Assembly: GCA_002359085.1 (NCBI GenBank)
Contig: DEQB01000062.1
Location: forward strand, 1 to 5,345
From: Erysipelothrix sp. UBA3377
GTDB lineage: Bacteria; Bacillota_I; Bacilli_A; Erysipelotrichales; Erysipelotrichaceae
Reading direction: 5' to 3'
DNA length: 5,345 bases
Shown here: positions 1 to 5,345 of the stretch, piece by piece
Numbering within the stretch: position 1 is the stretch's first letter
How the letters are laid out: the number at the start of each line of letters is the position of its first letter
Made by a program: the position numbers and the translations under genes
Notes under the pieces: generated by a model
The model's database searches: none
Told to the model about the DNA's origin: nothing
The model's input: only the letters and a program-made list of their open reading frames with translations

Positions 1-479
1 ACAAATGGTAAGGTGAGATACACCACAAAGGTCATGGTTGTGTTGATACGCAACATAAAGATGGTCGCAACAATAATAATCACAAGCCCTCCCAATATTT
101 TAGAAATGGCTTGAAACAATCCATCCAAAATCAAATCACTATCATTACTTAACATGTTGGTGAGTTTACCATGAGGATGTACATCCAGATAAGAAAGCGG
201 TAAAGTCGCCAGTTTGTTTTGTACTTTATCTCGAATTGATGTCACAAAGTCACTCGCAATTGAAAATGAGATATTGTTTGAAATCCACACAAACACAAAA
301 CTCACAATATATAAGATCACCGCATAACTTAAGTAGGTTTTTACCAATACAAGGTCCACATTGCCTTGGGAAACCATCGCATCGATCGCAAGTCCTAAAT
401 AGAATGGTGTTAAAACCATCGCAAAGTTACCGACGATCGCAAAGACAAGACTCCATAATAAATTTCTTTTCTTAATCAT
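1..479 (-). CDS. ABC exporter half-transporter, second subunit of a heterodimer (N-terminal part, cut by window edge)
   Basis: This is the N-terminal 159 residues of an ABC exporter membrane domain; the rest, including the whole ATPase domain, lies beyond the left edge. It starts MIKKRNLLWS and has hydrophobic helices at about residues 9-33, 46-68 and 127-143. Between them is the family pattern LPLSYLD (93-99), HPHGKL (101-106) and SNDSD (111-115), which resembles the usual 'yFD..p.G.l.sr..nDvd' coupling region of type I exporters (type IV fold). The ATG lies inside the end of the upstream ABC gene in the overlap ATGATTAA (8 bases), with AGAGGTG 7 bases upstream, so the two are probably translationally coupled. 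Inference: it pairs with the upstream subunit, and as that subunit has a degenerate ATP site, this one should carry the catalytic Glu and switch His. The substrate cannot be told; drugs, lipids or peptides are all possible. Confidence 0.9.
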   Translation of the reverse strand, partial: MIKKRNLLWSLVFAIVGNFAMVLTPFYLGLAIDAMVSQGNVDLVLVKTYLSYAVILYIVSFVFVWISNNISFSIASDFVTSIRDKVQNKLATLPLSYLDVHPHGKLTNMLSNDSDLILDGLFQAISKILGGLVIIIVATIFMLRINTTMTFVVYLTLPF

Positions 480-2169
480 GATCCGACACCTCTTTTGTTT
501 GTGTTTCATGAATTTCACGATACAACTGATTTCGTTTGATAAGTGCTTCATGATCCCCACCATCCACAATCTTTCCGTTCTCTAAAACATAGATTGAGTC
601 CACAGAAACCAGTGACGTGGTTCTTTGGGTAATCACCAAAATCGACATATCGGGGTAATGTGTATTTAGGTTGGTTCTTAGATTTTTATCCGTAAGATAA
701 TCAAGGGCACTCAATGAATCATCCAAAATTAAAATTGCGGGATCGTGTGCCAAAGCCCGCGCAATGTTGACCCGTTGTTTTTGACCACCAGATAAGTTTT
801 TACCCCCGGTTACCACTTGACTGTCCAAGCCTTTTTCTAAAATTTCTTTTCCTTCTGCCATAAATAAGGCACGCTTCACATCCACATCCCGGCTCATGGA
901 AACATTCTCAAACAATGTTTCGTTGAAGAAATCCGTAGCTTGGGTGGCATACCCAATGGATGATCTCAGAACCTGTAAATCAATATCTCTAATATCAATA
1001 TCGTTGATATAAATATTGCCTTCATCCACATCATAGTAACGCATTAATAAATGCATCAATGTGGATTTACCACTTCCTGTCAAACCAATAAATCCGACTG
1101 TTTCTTTGGGTCTTGCGATAAAACTTACATTGGAAATAACGCGTCTTTTTTCATTGGGATAAGAGAATGAAACGTTCTCAAAGCGAATGGTTAATGGTTG
1201 TTTTAATGCCATGATGGGATTTTCTTTATTTTGAATCGCGGGTTCAATTTCAAAAATGGCTTTTAAGCGTTGGGTTGAACTGATACCTCGTGAGAAAACC
1301 ATCACCAAATCCATGAATACCACCAGTGCTAATACAAGTTGGGAACAGTAGTTTATGATCGCTACCATTTGGCCCTGGGTCATGTCTCCTGTATTCACTT
1401 TGAGGGCACCGGTATAGATTAAGTAAACCATGACGAGGTTCATTAAAAGTGTGGTGAAAGGACTGGATAGTGTGTTCACAATCCCCAGTCTTTTAGTGCT
1501 TTTGTTTAAATCTTGGTTTAAGTCAGACATTTTGTTTTTTTCATGTTTTACTTTATTGAAGGCACGCACAATACGCATCCCATCCAATACTTCACTGACT
1601 TTCGCAGTTAAAGTATCCAACCTTTGTTGAACCTTTCTAAAAGCAACCAAGCTCATGTACATAAACAATGATAAAAAGATAAGAAATAAAGGAAAGAATA
1701 GTAAGAATCTTAAGGCTAAATCGGTATTGATGACAGCCATGGCTGCAATCGATCCTACCATTAATAAGGGAGCACGCACTGCCAAACGAATGAAAAGCGC
1801 AACCATCCATTGGACTTGGTTGATATCTACGATCATTCTGTTTACCAGTGTGGATTGTCCAATTTGATCTACTTCTACCAGCGAGAATTGGTTGATTTTT
1901 TCCATCAATGCATTTCTCAATTTACCACCAACCCCTTGTGCTACCACTGAGGCATTATATTGACAGGTAATGGACGATAGATAACCGAGAATGCTCATGA
2001 CACCCATGGTTAAAACAAGGGTCTTAATGACGTTGATATCGTTTTTTAGAATGCCTTGATCAATGAGTTGAACCATCAACAGTGGTAACAGTAATTCAAA
2101 TACTGCTTCCACAAATTTAAAGAATATACCCACAGCCCCTCGCATTCGATAGCCTTTTAAATAATTCAT
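472..2169 (-). CDS. ABC exporter half-transporter (membrane + ATPase domains), degenerate-site subunit
   Basis: A complete 565-residue half-transporter that would use ATP to export a substrate across the membrane as one half of a dimer. Six membrane helices are predicted at about 11-33, 50-70, 121-146, 152-175, 238-256 and 265-293. The ATPase domain starts near 325: A-loop Tyr337 (FSYP), Walker A GLTGSGKST (362-370), Q-loop Gln410, signature LSGGQ (459-463), Walker B ILILD (479-483), D-loop SALD (487-490). The residue after Walker B is Asp484, not the catalytic Glu, and the switch position is Gln515 (VITQR), not His. In TM287/288, BmrCD and LmrCD these changes mark the subunit that builds the non-hydrolysing ATP site, while its intact LSGGQ serves the partner's active site. 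The ATG is supported by AGAAGG 5 bases upstream, and the length is normal. It is followed by an overlapping second half-transporter gene. Which substrate it moves cannot be inferred. Confidence 0.95.
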   Translation of the reverse strand: MNYLKGYRMRGAVGIFFKFVEAVFELLLPLLMVQLIDQGILKNDINVIKTLVLTMGVMSILGYLSSITCQYNASVVAQGVGGKLRNALMEKINQFSLVEVDQIGQSTLVNRMIVDINQVQWMVALFIRLAVRAPLLMVGSIAAMAVINTDLALRFLLFFPLFLIFLSLFMYMSLVAFRKVQQRLDTLTAKVSEVLDGMRIVRAFNKVKHEKNKMSDLNQDLNKSTKRLGIVNTLSSPFTTLLMNLVMVYLIYTGALKVNTGDMTQGQMVAIINYCSQLVLALVVFMDLVMVFSRGISSTQRLKAIFEIEPAIQNKENPIMALKQPLTIRFENVSFSYPNEKRRVISNVSFIARPKETVGFIGLTGSGKSTLMHLLMRYYDVDEGNIYINDIDIRDIDLQVLRSSIGYATQATDFFNETLFENVSMSRDVDVKRALFMAEGKEILEKGLDSQVVTGGKNLSGGQKQRVNIARALAHDPAILILDDSLSALDYLTDKNLRTNLNTHYPDMSILVITQRTTSLVSVDSIYVLENGKIVDGGDHEALIKRNQLYREIHETQTKEVSDHD

Positions 2170-2195
2170 AATTGCCTTCTTTCATCAAACCAATT

Positions 2196-2214
2196 GTGAA
2201 GTGTGTTTCACTTC
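2196..2214. promoter_or_regulatory. Inverted repeat in the 5' leader of the ABC exporter operon (possible operator or small hairpin)
   Basis: On the plus strand GAAGTG (2198-2203) is mirrored by CACTTC (2209-2214) around a 5-base centre. The overlapping arms GTGAA (2196-2200) and TTCAC (2207-2211) are mirrored around 6 bases. The repeat lies just downstream of the candidate -10 element at 2224-2229, where a repressor could block initiation. It could instead be a weak 6-bp RNA hairpin in the leader, ending about 16 bases before the ribosome binding site. No regulator gene is visible in the window, so the role is inferred from position only. Confidence 0.35.
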
Positions 2215-2223
2215 TTTTGTTAT

Positions 2224-2232
2224 ATTTTAACA
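2224..2232 (-). promoter_or_regulatory. Candidate extended -10 promoter for the ABC exporter operon
   Basis: On the minus strand TGTTAAAAT reads as an extended -10 (TG, one base, then TAAAAT, 5 of 6 to TATAAT). It lies about 55 bases before the ABC start codon and downstream of the preceding terminator, which is the expected place. No convincing -35 hexamer sits 16-18 bases upstream (ATGAAA at 17), so the extended -10 would have to compensate. An overlapping TATAAC is an alternative. Confidence 0.4.
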
Positions 2233-2262
2233 TAGGCGCTATAAAATTTCATTTCTCGACAC

Positions 2263-2295
2263 AATAAAAGAGCTTAAACATAAATGCTTAAGCCC
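2263..2295 (-). terminator. Intrinsic terminator after the DUF2207 gene
   Basis: Read on the minus strand, GGGCTTAAGCA (2295-2285) pairs with TGTTTAAGCTC (2280-2270) in an 11-bp stem with two G-U pairs and a 4-base loop TTTA. The run TTTTATT follows. It begins 24 bases after the DUF2207 stop codon and separates the lemA/DUF2207 unit from the ABC exporter operon. Confidence 0.85.
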
Positions 2296-2319
2296 TAAAC
2301 TAAATTTATGGTGAGTCGC

Positions 2320-4215
2320 TTACCAGCCGCCTCCGCCTCCGCCGCCAAATCCGCCGCCAGAGAAGCCACCGCCGCCACCGGAACCACCACCAAATCCACC
2401 ACCACTGGATCCAGAGGATTCAGGGATGGATGTCATGGATTGATTCATCACACGTAAGTTTCGGTTCAATGAACTCCAAAGAAGATAACTGTTGAAGTTT
2501 CCTGTTGTGCTTGTGGTATACCAATCAGGCTGTGCCATCGCAATGGTCTCAAATTTCTTTGACCATTTATCTGAAATACCCAACACATATGCATACGGTA
2601 AGATATTGTAGAATAGGTAGGGTGTTTCCTCTACCATCGCTTCCAGTCGGTTGACTTCAGCTGTTTCAATAAATCGTTTTAACCCTAAGATATGACCATA
2701 CCAACTTGAACCTTGTAGGGTACGTCTTGGGATACTGGTCGCCACATAACTTGCGATTAATAAAATGATAATGGGTATGAGTGTGTATACAATCTTTTGT
2801 TTGGTTAAAATACTCACGCCCACAAGTCCTACGACAAATAAGAGACTGATAATTGGGAAGATTATGATTACGGCAAATTTTGAGGCACCTTGTTTTGATC
2901 TAAACGCTTGGTTTAATGCGAATACAGCAATAAATATCCCAATACCCGCAAACGTTCCAAATAACAATCCAATATAAAACGCCATTGGAATTGCGAAGAT
3001 ACTATAGAGTGTTAATCCCAATACAATCCCAACCGCAACGCCCAGTATAACGGTCAACACACCGCCCCATAGATTTGATTTCTTATCAAATACATGCATT
3101 TCTGGATTTGAAGTAAAGCGTTTGGGCATGGCGCTTTGCGCAAAAGATACGGACGTATGGAATTTATGTTTGAGTTCCTTTGTGGTAACAGTATCTCTGT
3201 TATTGAACAAGGCATCAAAGAGTCGTTTCTCTTCCACGTTGTCTATATACATGTCTTTTACCTTATTTAAACGAATGTCTTTTTTACTGATTTCTTCAAT
3301 GGTTAAATATCCCTCTGAAGCCCAATAAATAATTAAAGAGACCACATTTTCAGAGGAAATACTGCCCTTGTAGATATATCCCACTTCTGCACTGTTAATG
3401 CCCGCTGGCGGTTTAAACTCAACGGTCTGTACTACGGGATGATCAATCCCATGTTTCTGATACATTAATATTGTGAAGAGTAATAAGACAATGGATAGAA
3501 AGAATCCAATATAGGTATAGTCGAAGCTACGGAAATCAAAGTAGTCTTCACCCATTTGTACTAAAATTGTTACGGCGCCACTGGGTTTGGTATCTATATC
3601 GTAGTAACCGGAAATACTATGGTCTGTGCGCTCAAAGTCCATTAAAGTATTATTGTATCCTGCTTGTACCTCGATGGGCATGTCTGCTATGGATTTATCA
3701 AACGTAATCTCATAACTGAAGGATTGAATATCAAAATCCCATCGATCGCCCAATAAGTTCATGAAGAAATAATCTTCACCGGTTGTTAAATCAAGAGGAC
3801 GCATTTGAATATCATAGGAATATTTAAAGGTTTCAGCCCCTTCTAAATATTTACCTTCTGTTCCCAGTCTATAGACCACACCCGCAAAACCAGAACTGTC
3901 TTCATGTTTTTGATGGGTTGATGATTTAAAGTTTGTGACTGGAAAATAATAGGTTTTATGATTATCATCCGCATTACCCGTCAAACCTTCGAAATTATAG
4001 TCTGAGTATCGAATGGGTAACTCAACATAAATACCTTGCATGCGTGCATTAAAAAACATATTTAAAGTTGTTTCTACCGATACAAGGCCATCTTCTTTTA
4101 CATGCATTGTGACATGCATGTGTTCCGCAAAGAGTCTGTAATCTTGTGCTGCTACGGGTTGGATAAATCCAAATAACAACAGTAACGGGAGTAATCTTAT
4201 AATCCAACGTTTCAT
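2320..4215 (-). CDS. DUF2207 family membrane protein with Gly-rich C-terminal tail
   Basis: A 631-residue protein of the DUF2207 family (relatives include E. coli YciQ); the molecular function is not known. Residues 1-23 look like a Sec signal peptide (MKRWIIRLLP, hydrophobic run, then PVAA with likely cleavage near 23). Residues 24-234 form the outside DUF2207 domain, predicted mostly beta. A helix at 235-252 is followed by a cytoplasmic part (253-381) containing EFKPPAG (266-272) and a winged-helix-like stretch around 286-310. Four more helices lie near 382-403, 406-434, 447-470 and 474-495. A conserved-looking soluble region (496-595) leads into a tail with 22 Gly in the last 30 residues, ending in Trp. 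The frame stays open for 39 more codons upstream, but those would cross the terminator and the end of lemA. The chosen ATG has GGAGGTG at ideal spacing and starts the signal peptide. It follows lemA, a common partner. Confidence 0.9.
   Translation of the reverse strand: MKRWIIRLLPLLLLFGFIQPVAAQDYRLFAEHMHVTMHVKEDGLVSVETTLNMFFNARMQGIYVELPIRYSDYNFEGLTGNADDNHKTYYFPVTNFKSSTHQKHEDSSGFAGVVYRLGTEGKYLEGAETFKYSYDIQMRPLDLTTGEDYFFMNLLGDRWDFDIQSFSYEITFDKSIADMPIEVQAGYNNTLMDFERTDHSISGYYDIDTKPSGAVTILVQMGEDYFDFRSFDYTYIGFFLSIVLLLFTILMYQKHGIDHPVVQTVEFKPPAGINSAEVGYIYKGSISSENVVSLIIYWASEGYLTIEEISKKDIRLNKVKDMYIDNVEEKRLFDALFNNRDTVTTKELKHKFHTSVSFAQSAMPKRFTSNPEMHVFDKKSNLWGGVLTVILGVAVGIVLGLTLYSIFAIPMAFYIGLLFGTFAGIGIFIAVFALNQAFRSKQGASKFAVIIIFPIISLLFVVGLVGVSILTKQKIVYTLIPIIILLIASYVATSIPRRTLQGSSWYGHILGLKRFIETAEVNRLEAMVEETPYLFYNILPYAYVLGISDKWSKKFETIAMAQPDWYTTSTTGNFNSYLLWSSLNRNLRVMNQSMTSIPESSGSSGGGFGGGSGGGGGFSGGGFGGGGGGGW
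2326..2412 (-). repeat. Low-complexity Gly-codon tract (C-terminal tail of the DUF2207 protein)
   Basis: Imperfect GGN triplet repeats encode residues 602-630 of the DUF2207 protein. Groups of 3 to 7 Gly are broken by Ser and by Phe at 608, 618 and 623, and Trp631 closes the tail. The tract is a local GC-rich island in AT-rich DNA. Similar Gly-rich ends occur in other DUF2207 proteins and in TPM-domain (YgcG-like) proteins, so it is probably functional and not an assembly artefact. Its triplet repeats could change length by slippage without breaking the frame. Confidence 0.85.
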
Positions 4216-4220
4216 TGTTT

Positions 4221-4227
4221 CACCTCC
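4221..4227 (-). promoter_or_regulatory. Ribosome binding site that fixes the DUF2207 gene start
   Basis: GGAGGTG is a full match to the anti-Shine-Dalgarno sequence. Its GGAGG core is 7 bases before the ATG at 4215 and only 6 bases after the T-tract of the preceding terminator. It favours this ATG over the in-frame ATG at 4332, which lies inside lemA. Confidence 0.85.
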
Positions 4228-4233
4228 GAGTAT

Positions 4234-4256
4234 AAAAAAAGGGGAAGACCCCTTTT
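4234..4256 (-). terminator. Intrinsic terminator/attenuator between lemA and the DUF2207 gene
   Basis: On the minus strand AAAAGGGG, loop TCTT, then CCCCTTTT form a perfect 8-bp stem, and the T-run continues to 7 bases. It starts 2 bases after the lemA stop. No good promoter was seen between it and the DUF2207 start, so the downstream gene probably depends on read-through. That makes it a likely intra-operon attenuator that lowers DUF2207 protein relative to LemA. Confidence 0.85.
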
Positions 4257-4258
4257 GA

Positions 4259-4813
4259 TTAAAACTTAATTTGAACATTTTCACGTTCAGCTTCGTTGGT
4301 GATTTCATACATTGGATATGCTTTAAATCCAAACATATTCGCCACTATGACTGAAGGGAACGTTTCCGTTTTATCATTGAAGTCACGTGCTGTTCCATTA
4401 TAGTAACGACGTGATTGTGCAATTTCCGTCTCAATGGTTTGCACTTGATTTTGAAGATCCAAGAAATTGGTGTTGGCTTTCAAATCAGGATAACTCTCAG
4501 ACAATGCAAACAAACGGTTCATGACACGATTTAGATCACCTTCTGCTTCAATTTGACTTTCAGGAGAGTTGGCTGATGCCGCTTTATTTCTTGCGGTAAT
4601 GACAGCGTCCAATGTTTCTTTTTCGTGAGATGCATAACCTTTTACGGTTTCAACTAAATTTGGAATAAGATCGTAACGTTTTTTCATAAACACATCCATG
4701 GTTGAAAATGCTTCTTTAACTAAGTTTCTTCCACGAACCAAACTGTTATAAATGCCAATTACAGCCATAACTAATACGACAATAATTCCCAATGCTATGT
4801 AAAAAAATATCAT
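4259..4813 (-). CDS. lemA: LemA family membrane-anchored protein
   Basis: A 184-residue LemA family protein. An N-terminal membrane helix (about 2-22) leads into YNSLV (22-26) and a long helical domain. Family signatures are KKRYDLIPNLVETVKGY (44-60), the region around HEKETLDAVITAR (63-75), ESYPDLKAN (106-114), RRYYNGTARDFN (135-146) and FPS (152-154), closing with FGFK (161-164). The family fold is a bundle of long helices fixed to the membrane; its biochemical role is not established, though it is often encoded beside DUF2207 or TPM-domain membrane proteins, as here. The start is placed at the ATG at 4813 because GGAGG lies 8 bases upstream. A further in-frame ATG at 4828 overlaps that ribosome binding site and would only add MEVSH. 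A promoter lies in front, and a terminator follows the stop by 2 bases. Confidence 0.95.
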   Translation of the reverse strand: MIFFYIALGIIVVLVMAVIGIYNSLVRGRNLVKEAFSTMDVFMKKRYDLIPNLVETVKGYASHEKETLDAVITARNKAASANSPESQIEAEGDLNRVMNRLFALSESYPDLKANTNFLDLQNQVQTIETEIAQSRRYYNGTARDFNDKTETFPSVIVANMFGFKAYPMYEITNEAERENVQIKF

Positions 4814-4839
4814 ATGCGACACCTCCATGTGTTATAAGT

Positions 4840-4868
4840 ATAATACAACGATTTTATTTTATTTGCAA
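4840..4868 (-). promoter_or_regulatory. Candidate sigma-A-type promoter for lemA
   Basis: On the minus strand TTGCAA (4868-4863, 4 of 6 to TTGACA), a 17-base spacer and TATTAT (4845-4840, 5 of 6 to TATAAT) form a plausible housekeeping promoter. The -35 directly abuts the smpB stop codon. Transcription would start near 4833, giving a leader of about 20 bases that just includes the lemA ribosome binding site. No terminator was seen between smpB and lemA, so read-through from smpB may add to it. Confidence 0.6.
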
Positions 4869-5318
4869 TTAATAATCATTTTTCATTGCTTTTTGAATCT
4901 GACGATCCAAATCCTTCTCTTTTTCAACTTGACGTTTATCATATAAGTGCTTCCCTTTACCCAAACCAATCTCAAGCTTTGCTTTACCATTTTTTAAGTA
5001 GAGATGGGTTGGAACTAGAGTATATCCCTTAATACGCGTTTCATCAAAAAGTTTTCTAAGTTCATGTTTGTGCAACAAAAGTTTTCGATCACGCGTTTCA
5101 TCGTGATTGAAATTACTACCATGATCATACTGCGCAATATGCATGCCTTTAATAAAGGCTTCACCATCTATAAAAGATACATACGCTTCCTTAAGCTGTA
5201 CTTTCGCTTGACGGATTGATTTAATTTCAGTTCCAACTAATACAAGACCGGCTTCATAGGTATCTTCAATAAAATAATCATGATACGCTTTTTTGTTTTT
5301 TGCGATACTTTTTATCAC
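4869..5318 (-). CDS. smpB: SsrA-binding protein SmpB (trans-translation)
   Basis: SmpB binds tmRNA and carries it into ribosomes stalled on broken mRNA, so that the nascent chain is tagged for degradation and the ribosome is freed. The 149-residue product is close to the usual length. It shows family motifs in order: NKKAYHDYFIEDTYEAG (8-24), GTEIKSIR (29-36), MHIAQY (59-64), NHDETRDRKLLLHK (71-84), GYTLVP (98-103), LYLKNGKAKLEIGLGKGK (106-123) and YDKR (126-129), then the charged tail that enters the mRNA channel. The start is GTG: it is the only sensible start in frame, GAGGT lies 7 bases upstream, and an in-frame TGA at 5339-5337 closes the frame above it. The first 41 bases overlap the end of the upstream gene, probably rnr. 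No ssrA gene follows directly; lemA does. Confidence 0.97.
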   Translation of the reverse strand: MIKSIAKNKKAYHDYFIEDTYEAGLVLVGTEIKSIRQAKVQLKEAYVSFIDGEAFIKGMHIAQYDHGSNFNHDETRDRKLLLHKHELRKLFDETRIKGYTLVPTHLYLKNGKAKLEIGLGKGKHLYDKRQVEKEKDLDRQIQKAMKNDY

Positions 5319-5345
5319 GGCCCTTACCTCGATTCTTCATCTTTA
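5278..5345 (-). CDS. rnr: C-terminal end of a gene with a Lys/Arg-rich tail, probably RNase R (cut by window edge)
   Basis: A reading frame enters from the right edge and ends at TGA (5280-5278). Only 21 complete codons are visible, and 11 of them are Lys or Arg (for example KGRDKKYRKKQK). RNase R, a 3'-5' exoribonuclease, often ends in such a basic tail after its S1 domain, and rnr directly precedes smpB in many Bacillota. In E. coli the basic tail helps bring RNase R to the tmRNA-SmpB complex to degrade the faulty mRNA. The identity is therefore inferred from position and tail composition only; no catalytic domain is in view. The frame overlaps smpB by 41 bases. A chance open frame in A-rich DNA is the main alternative. 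Confidence 0.6.
   Translation of the reverse strand, partial: KMKNRGKGRDKKYRKKQKSVS

Noticed and set aside
236..475. A 79-codon plus-strand open frame at the left end.
   Set aside because: It is antisense to the second ABC subunit, whose translation is clearly exporter-like and coupled to the upstream gene; the plus-strand product is low-complexity and rich in Ser and Gln.
1430..1867. Short plus-strand open frames opposite the ABC exporter gene (for example 1430-1630 and 1655-1867).
   Set aside because: They lie fully antisense to a conserved gene and have no recognisable domain; they look like shadows of the real frame.
2296..2319. A possible plus-strand promoter or bidirectional terminator use around the hairpin at 2270-2295.
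   Set aside because: The plus-strand side of the stem has no T-run, so it would not terminate plus-strand transcripts, and no plus-strand gene follows.
2765..3328. Short plus-strand open frames opposite the DUF2207 gene (2765-2977 and 3122-3328).
   Set aside because: They are antisense to membrane-protein codons, which gives hydrophobic-looking but meaningless peptides.
4216..4332. A 39-codon N-terminal extension of the DUF2207 protein, starting at an ATG inside lemA.
   Set aside because: It would read through the lemA 3' end and the intrinsic terminator, and it would bury the signal peptide and the strong GGAGGTG ribosome binding site in front of the ATG at 4215.
4814..4868. A possible ssrA (tmRNA) gene after smpB, as in some Bacillota.
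   Set aside because: The gap is only 55 bases and holds a promoter and a ribosome binding site; there is no room for a tmRNA of about 350 bases.

Overview
All recognisable genes in this window lie on the minus strand, so the layout reads from the right edge to the left. The DNA is AT-rich. Genes start at strong GGAGG-type ribosome binding sites, and two T-tailed hairpin terminators are visible. Trp is read from TGG, and TGA acts as a stop at the end of the rightmost partial gene. This fits a low-GC Bacillota or a standard-code relative such as Erysipelotrichia or Acholeplasmatales, and argues against TGA=Trp mycoplasmas. The exact lineage is not determined.

Right part (5345 to 4869): the last 21 codons of a gene with a very basic C-terminus, probably rnr (RNase R), run off the right edge. 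They overlap smpB by 41 bases. smpB is complete and starts at GTG. It encodes the tmRNA-binding protein of trans-translation. No ssrA (tmRNA) gene follows it here.

Middle (4868 to 2263): a likely promoter directly after the smpB stop drives lemA, a small membrane-anchored helical protein. A compact intrinsic terminator lies 2 bases after the lemA stop and just before the ribosome binding site of the next gene. That gene encodes a 631-residue DUF2207 membrane protein with a signal peptide, five predicted membrane helices and a Gly-rich C-terminal tail. LemA and DUF2207 proteins are often encoded together and are thought to act at the cell envelope; the biochemical role is unknown. The hairpin between them would let the cell make much more LemA than DUF2207 protein. 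A second terminator ends this unit.

Left part (2262 to 1): a possible extended -10 promoter with an inverted repeat just downstream precedes two overlapping ABC exporter half-transporter genes. The first is complete (565 aa). It has an Asp in place of the catalytic Glu after Walker B and a Gln in place of the switch His, which marks it as the degenerate-site subunit of a heterodimeric exporter of the TM287/288, BmrCD or LmrCD type. The second overlaps it by 8 bases and is cut by the left edge after its N-terminal membrane region.

No mobile element, CRISPR array, rRNA or tRNA was seen. The content is mostly known families. The points that merit a second look are the regulatory and overlap features rather than a new gene system.
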